From Candidatus Rokuibacteriota bacterium (GTDB lineage: Bacteria > Methylomirabilota > Methylomirabilia > Rokubacteriales > CSP1-6), in contig QHSU01000021.1 in assembly GCA_003220535.1 (NCBI GenBank), positions 1 through 43,255 on the forward strand: DNA of 43,255 nucleotides, written 5' to 3'. Shown piece after piece: positions 41,922-43,255 of the stretch. Position 1 is the stretch's first letter, and the number at the start of each line of letters is the position of its first letter. Both the position numbers and the translations under genes were made by a program. The notes below the pieces were generated by a model. The model searched no databases, was not told where the DNA came from, and worked only from the letters and a program-made list of their open reading frames with translations.

Positions 41922-43247
41922 TCATGCGGCGCGTTCGCCGGCCACCGTCAGCTCGGAGACGTCCCGCTCGAAGAACAACTCGACCGTCCAGTCGAGCACC
42001 ACGCGGAAGCGAGACGCGAGTGTTGGCAGCTTGAGCATGTAAACAGTCTTCCACAGGAACCACGCTGGAAAGCCGGTGAGTTTGAGCCCGCGGAGATCGG
42101 CGACGGCGGTGCGACGGCTCAGCGGCACCATCTCGCCGAGCAGCCGGAAGTCGAACGGCCGTCGCGCGCGCCCAGTGAGCTCCGCGACGAGCTGCGCCGC
42201 GAGCGCACGACCCTGGCGGAGCGCCACTTGCGCTGTCGCCGGGTAGAGTTCCTTCGAGTGGGGATCGATCTGAGCGGCATTGTCGCCGAGCGCGTAGACA
42301 CCAGGCGCGCCCTGCACCTCGAAGAACTCGTTGACCTTCAGTCGCCCGTCGCGCGCCTTGGGCACGGCGAGATCGCTGACGACCTCGTTGACGCGGTTGC
42401 CGGCCGTCCAGATCACGCACTGGCTCGGGATCACGCGGCCGTCGGCGAGCGACAGGCCCTCGGGCGATACGTTCGCGGCCCGCGAGGCCTCGATCTCGAT
42501 CCCGCGCTGGAGCAGCTGCTCCCTGGTGTAGGCAGCCAGGTTCGTAGCCGTCTGCGGGAGGATCGCGCTTCCCACCAGCACGAGGCGGACCATGTCAGCG
42601 AGAAGCGAAGGGTAGTGGCGAAGCAGGATGCCCCGCGTCAGCTCCTCGAGCGCCGCCATCAGCTCGGTGCCGGCGTGTCCGGCGCCGACGACGACGAAGG
42701 TGAGCAGCTTTCGGCGCGTCCACGGGTCTTCGGTCAGCGCGGCGGCCTCGAACAGGTCGATGACGTGATTCCGGATCTGGACCGCGTCGCCGGCGGCCTT
42801 GAACGTGAGCGCGTGCTCGGCGACTCCCGGCACCATTGCGACGTTGGGGCGCGCGCCCAGCGCCAGGATCAGCCGATCGTACTGAACCTCCTGCCGGAGC
42901 AACGACCGGCTGTGGCGCGCGACCAGCTTGTGGCGCCCGAGATCGATGGCTTCGACGGACATCTCGCCGAACTCGACGCCCCAGGCGCCGCAGAGGGGAC
43001 GGATCGGGTAGACGACGTGCCGCGCCTCGACCGCGCCGGTAGCCGCCTCGGCGAGCATCGGCGTGAAGAGGAAGAAGTTGCGGTCGCTGATGAGGGTGAC
43101 GTGGACGGGCAGGGCGCCCGCACACCGCTTCGCCAGCTCGAGGGCGGTCGTGACGCCGGCGAACCCTCCACCCACGATGAGAACCCGCGGCGCGAGCGAC
43201 GTCGAGCGCCGGGCGAGAACACGGCCGATCGCGTGACGTTCCGCCAT
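41922..43247 (-). CDS. NDH-2-type NAD(P)/FAD-dependent oxidoreductase
   Basis: This 441-residue protein has the first FAD-binding fold (RVLIVGGGFAGVTTALELAK), the NFFLFTPMLAEAATGAVEAR segment typical of type II NADH dehydrogenases, the second NAD(P) motif (FVVVGAGHAGTELMAALEEL) and the GVYALGDNAAQ FAD motif. The C-terminus (RFRVVLDWTVELFFERDVSE) matches the membrane-associating end of NDH-2. It should oxidise NAD(P)H and reduce quinone at the membrane without pumping protons. ATG at 43247 has GGGAG 2-6 nt upstream, so the 5' end is present. The HD-GYP gene follows after 13 nt. Confidence 0.92.
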   Translation of the reverse strand: MAERHAIGRVLARRSTSLAPRVLIVGGGFAGVTTALELAKRCAGALPVHVTLISDRNFFLFTPMLAEAATGAVEARHVVYPIRPLCGAWGVEFGEMSVEAIDLGRHKLVARHSRSLLRQEVQYDRLILALGARPNVAMVPGVAEHALTFKAAGDAVQIRNHVIDLFEAAALTEDPWTRRKLLTFVVVGAGHAGTELMAALEELTRGILLRHYPSLLADMVRLVLVGSAILPQTATNLAAYTREQLLQRGIEIEASRAANVSPEGLSLADGRVIPSQCVIWTAGNRVNEVVSDLAVPKARDGRLKVNEFFEVQGAPGVYALGDNAAQIDPHSKELYPATAQVALRQGRALAAQLVAELTGRARRPFDFRLLGEMVPLSRRTAVADLRGLKLTGFPAWFLWKTVYMLKLPTLASRFRVVLDWTVELFFERDVSELTVAGERAA

Positions 43248-43255
43248 ACTCCCTG

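Overview
The window is a high-GC (roughly two-thirds G+C by eye) bacterial chromosomal segment from a metabolically versatile, probably soil or subsurface, Gram-negative organism. The gene mix fits Methylomirabilota/Rokubacteria or a neighbouring lineage: orphan ABC substrate-binding proteins of the LivK and oligopeptide types, TauD-type dioxygenase, VOC proteins, amidohydrolase, Tat-exported enzymes, and strong GGAGG ribosome-binding sites. That placement is inference from gene content only. No rRNA, intact tRNA, CRISPR, IS element or prophage is visible.

Layout. 1-2723 (minus): LivK-like binding protein, methyltransferase, lone receiver domain and the start of an exported protein, closely spaced. 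2891-4168 (plus): FAD monooxygenase with flavin-halogenase signatures. 4187-6835 (minus): DUF3237 scrap, alpha/beta hydrolase, HAD hydrolase and a LysR regulator divergent from an exported cupin (6984-7472), with a clear dyad between them. 7473-8661: decayed DNA around infA. 8662-11520: TauD dioxygenase, an atypical SDR and a PAC2 protein. 11549-12443: a scar where a truncated LMW-phosphatase/ArsC-like gene and a truncated superoxide dismutase-rhodanese fusion meet head to head at a TGATCA palindrome. 12573-17681: ASST-like protein and an extracytoplasmic copper/redox cluster (YVTN propeller-cupredoxin, Tat metallophosphoesterase, small cupredoxin, divergent DUF6529 membrane protein). 18109-24039: Tat amidohydrolase, VOC protein and two more orphan binding proteins. 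24256-27612: a 1118-residue zinc-ribbon/cyclase/ATPase/TPR signalling protein. 28020-30488: YncE-propeller/phosphoesterase lipoprotein. 30530-31189: small VOC and DUF1059 proteins.

31398-43247 is one unbroken minus-strand block. Read in the direction of transcription it encodes an NDH-2-like dehydrogenase, an HD-GYP protein, a sugar nucleotidyltransferase, a zf-HC2 protein (overlapping TGATG), glucose-type dehydrogenase, GH63-like glucosidase, MIP channel, DoxD-like membrane protein, GMC oxidoreductase and an exported double-VOC protein. From GDH to VOC the spacings are about 20-40 nt, which suggests an operon for releasing glucose from a glucoside, oxidising it and passing electrons to the quinone pool.

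The most unusual material is (a) this glucoside-oxidation operon with a Cys-rich GMC enzyme and a variant-motif channel, (b) the copper/redox cluster, and (c) several gene remnants: three scraps of PF04392-type binding proteins, the SOD-rhodanese/ArsC junction, a DUF3237 tail, and a dispersed ~50-bp repeat, one copy of which lies beside a weak tRNA-Phe-like fragment. Together these point to repeated deletion and recombination in the accessory parts of the segment.
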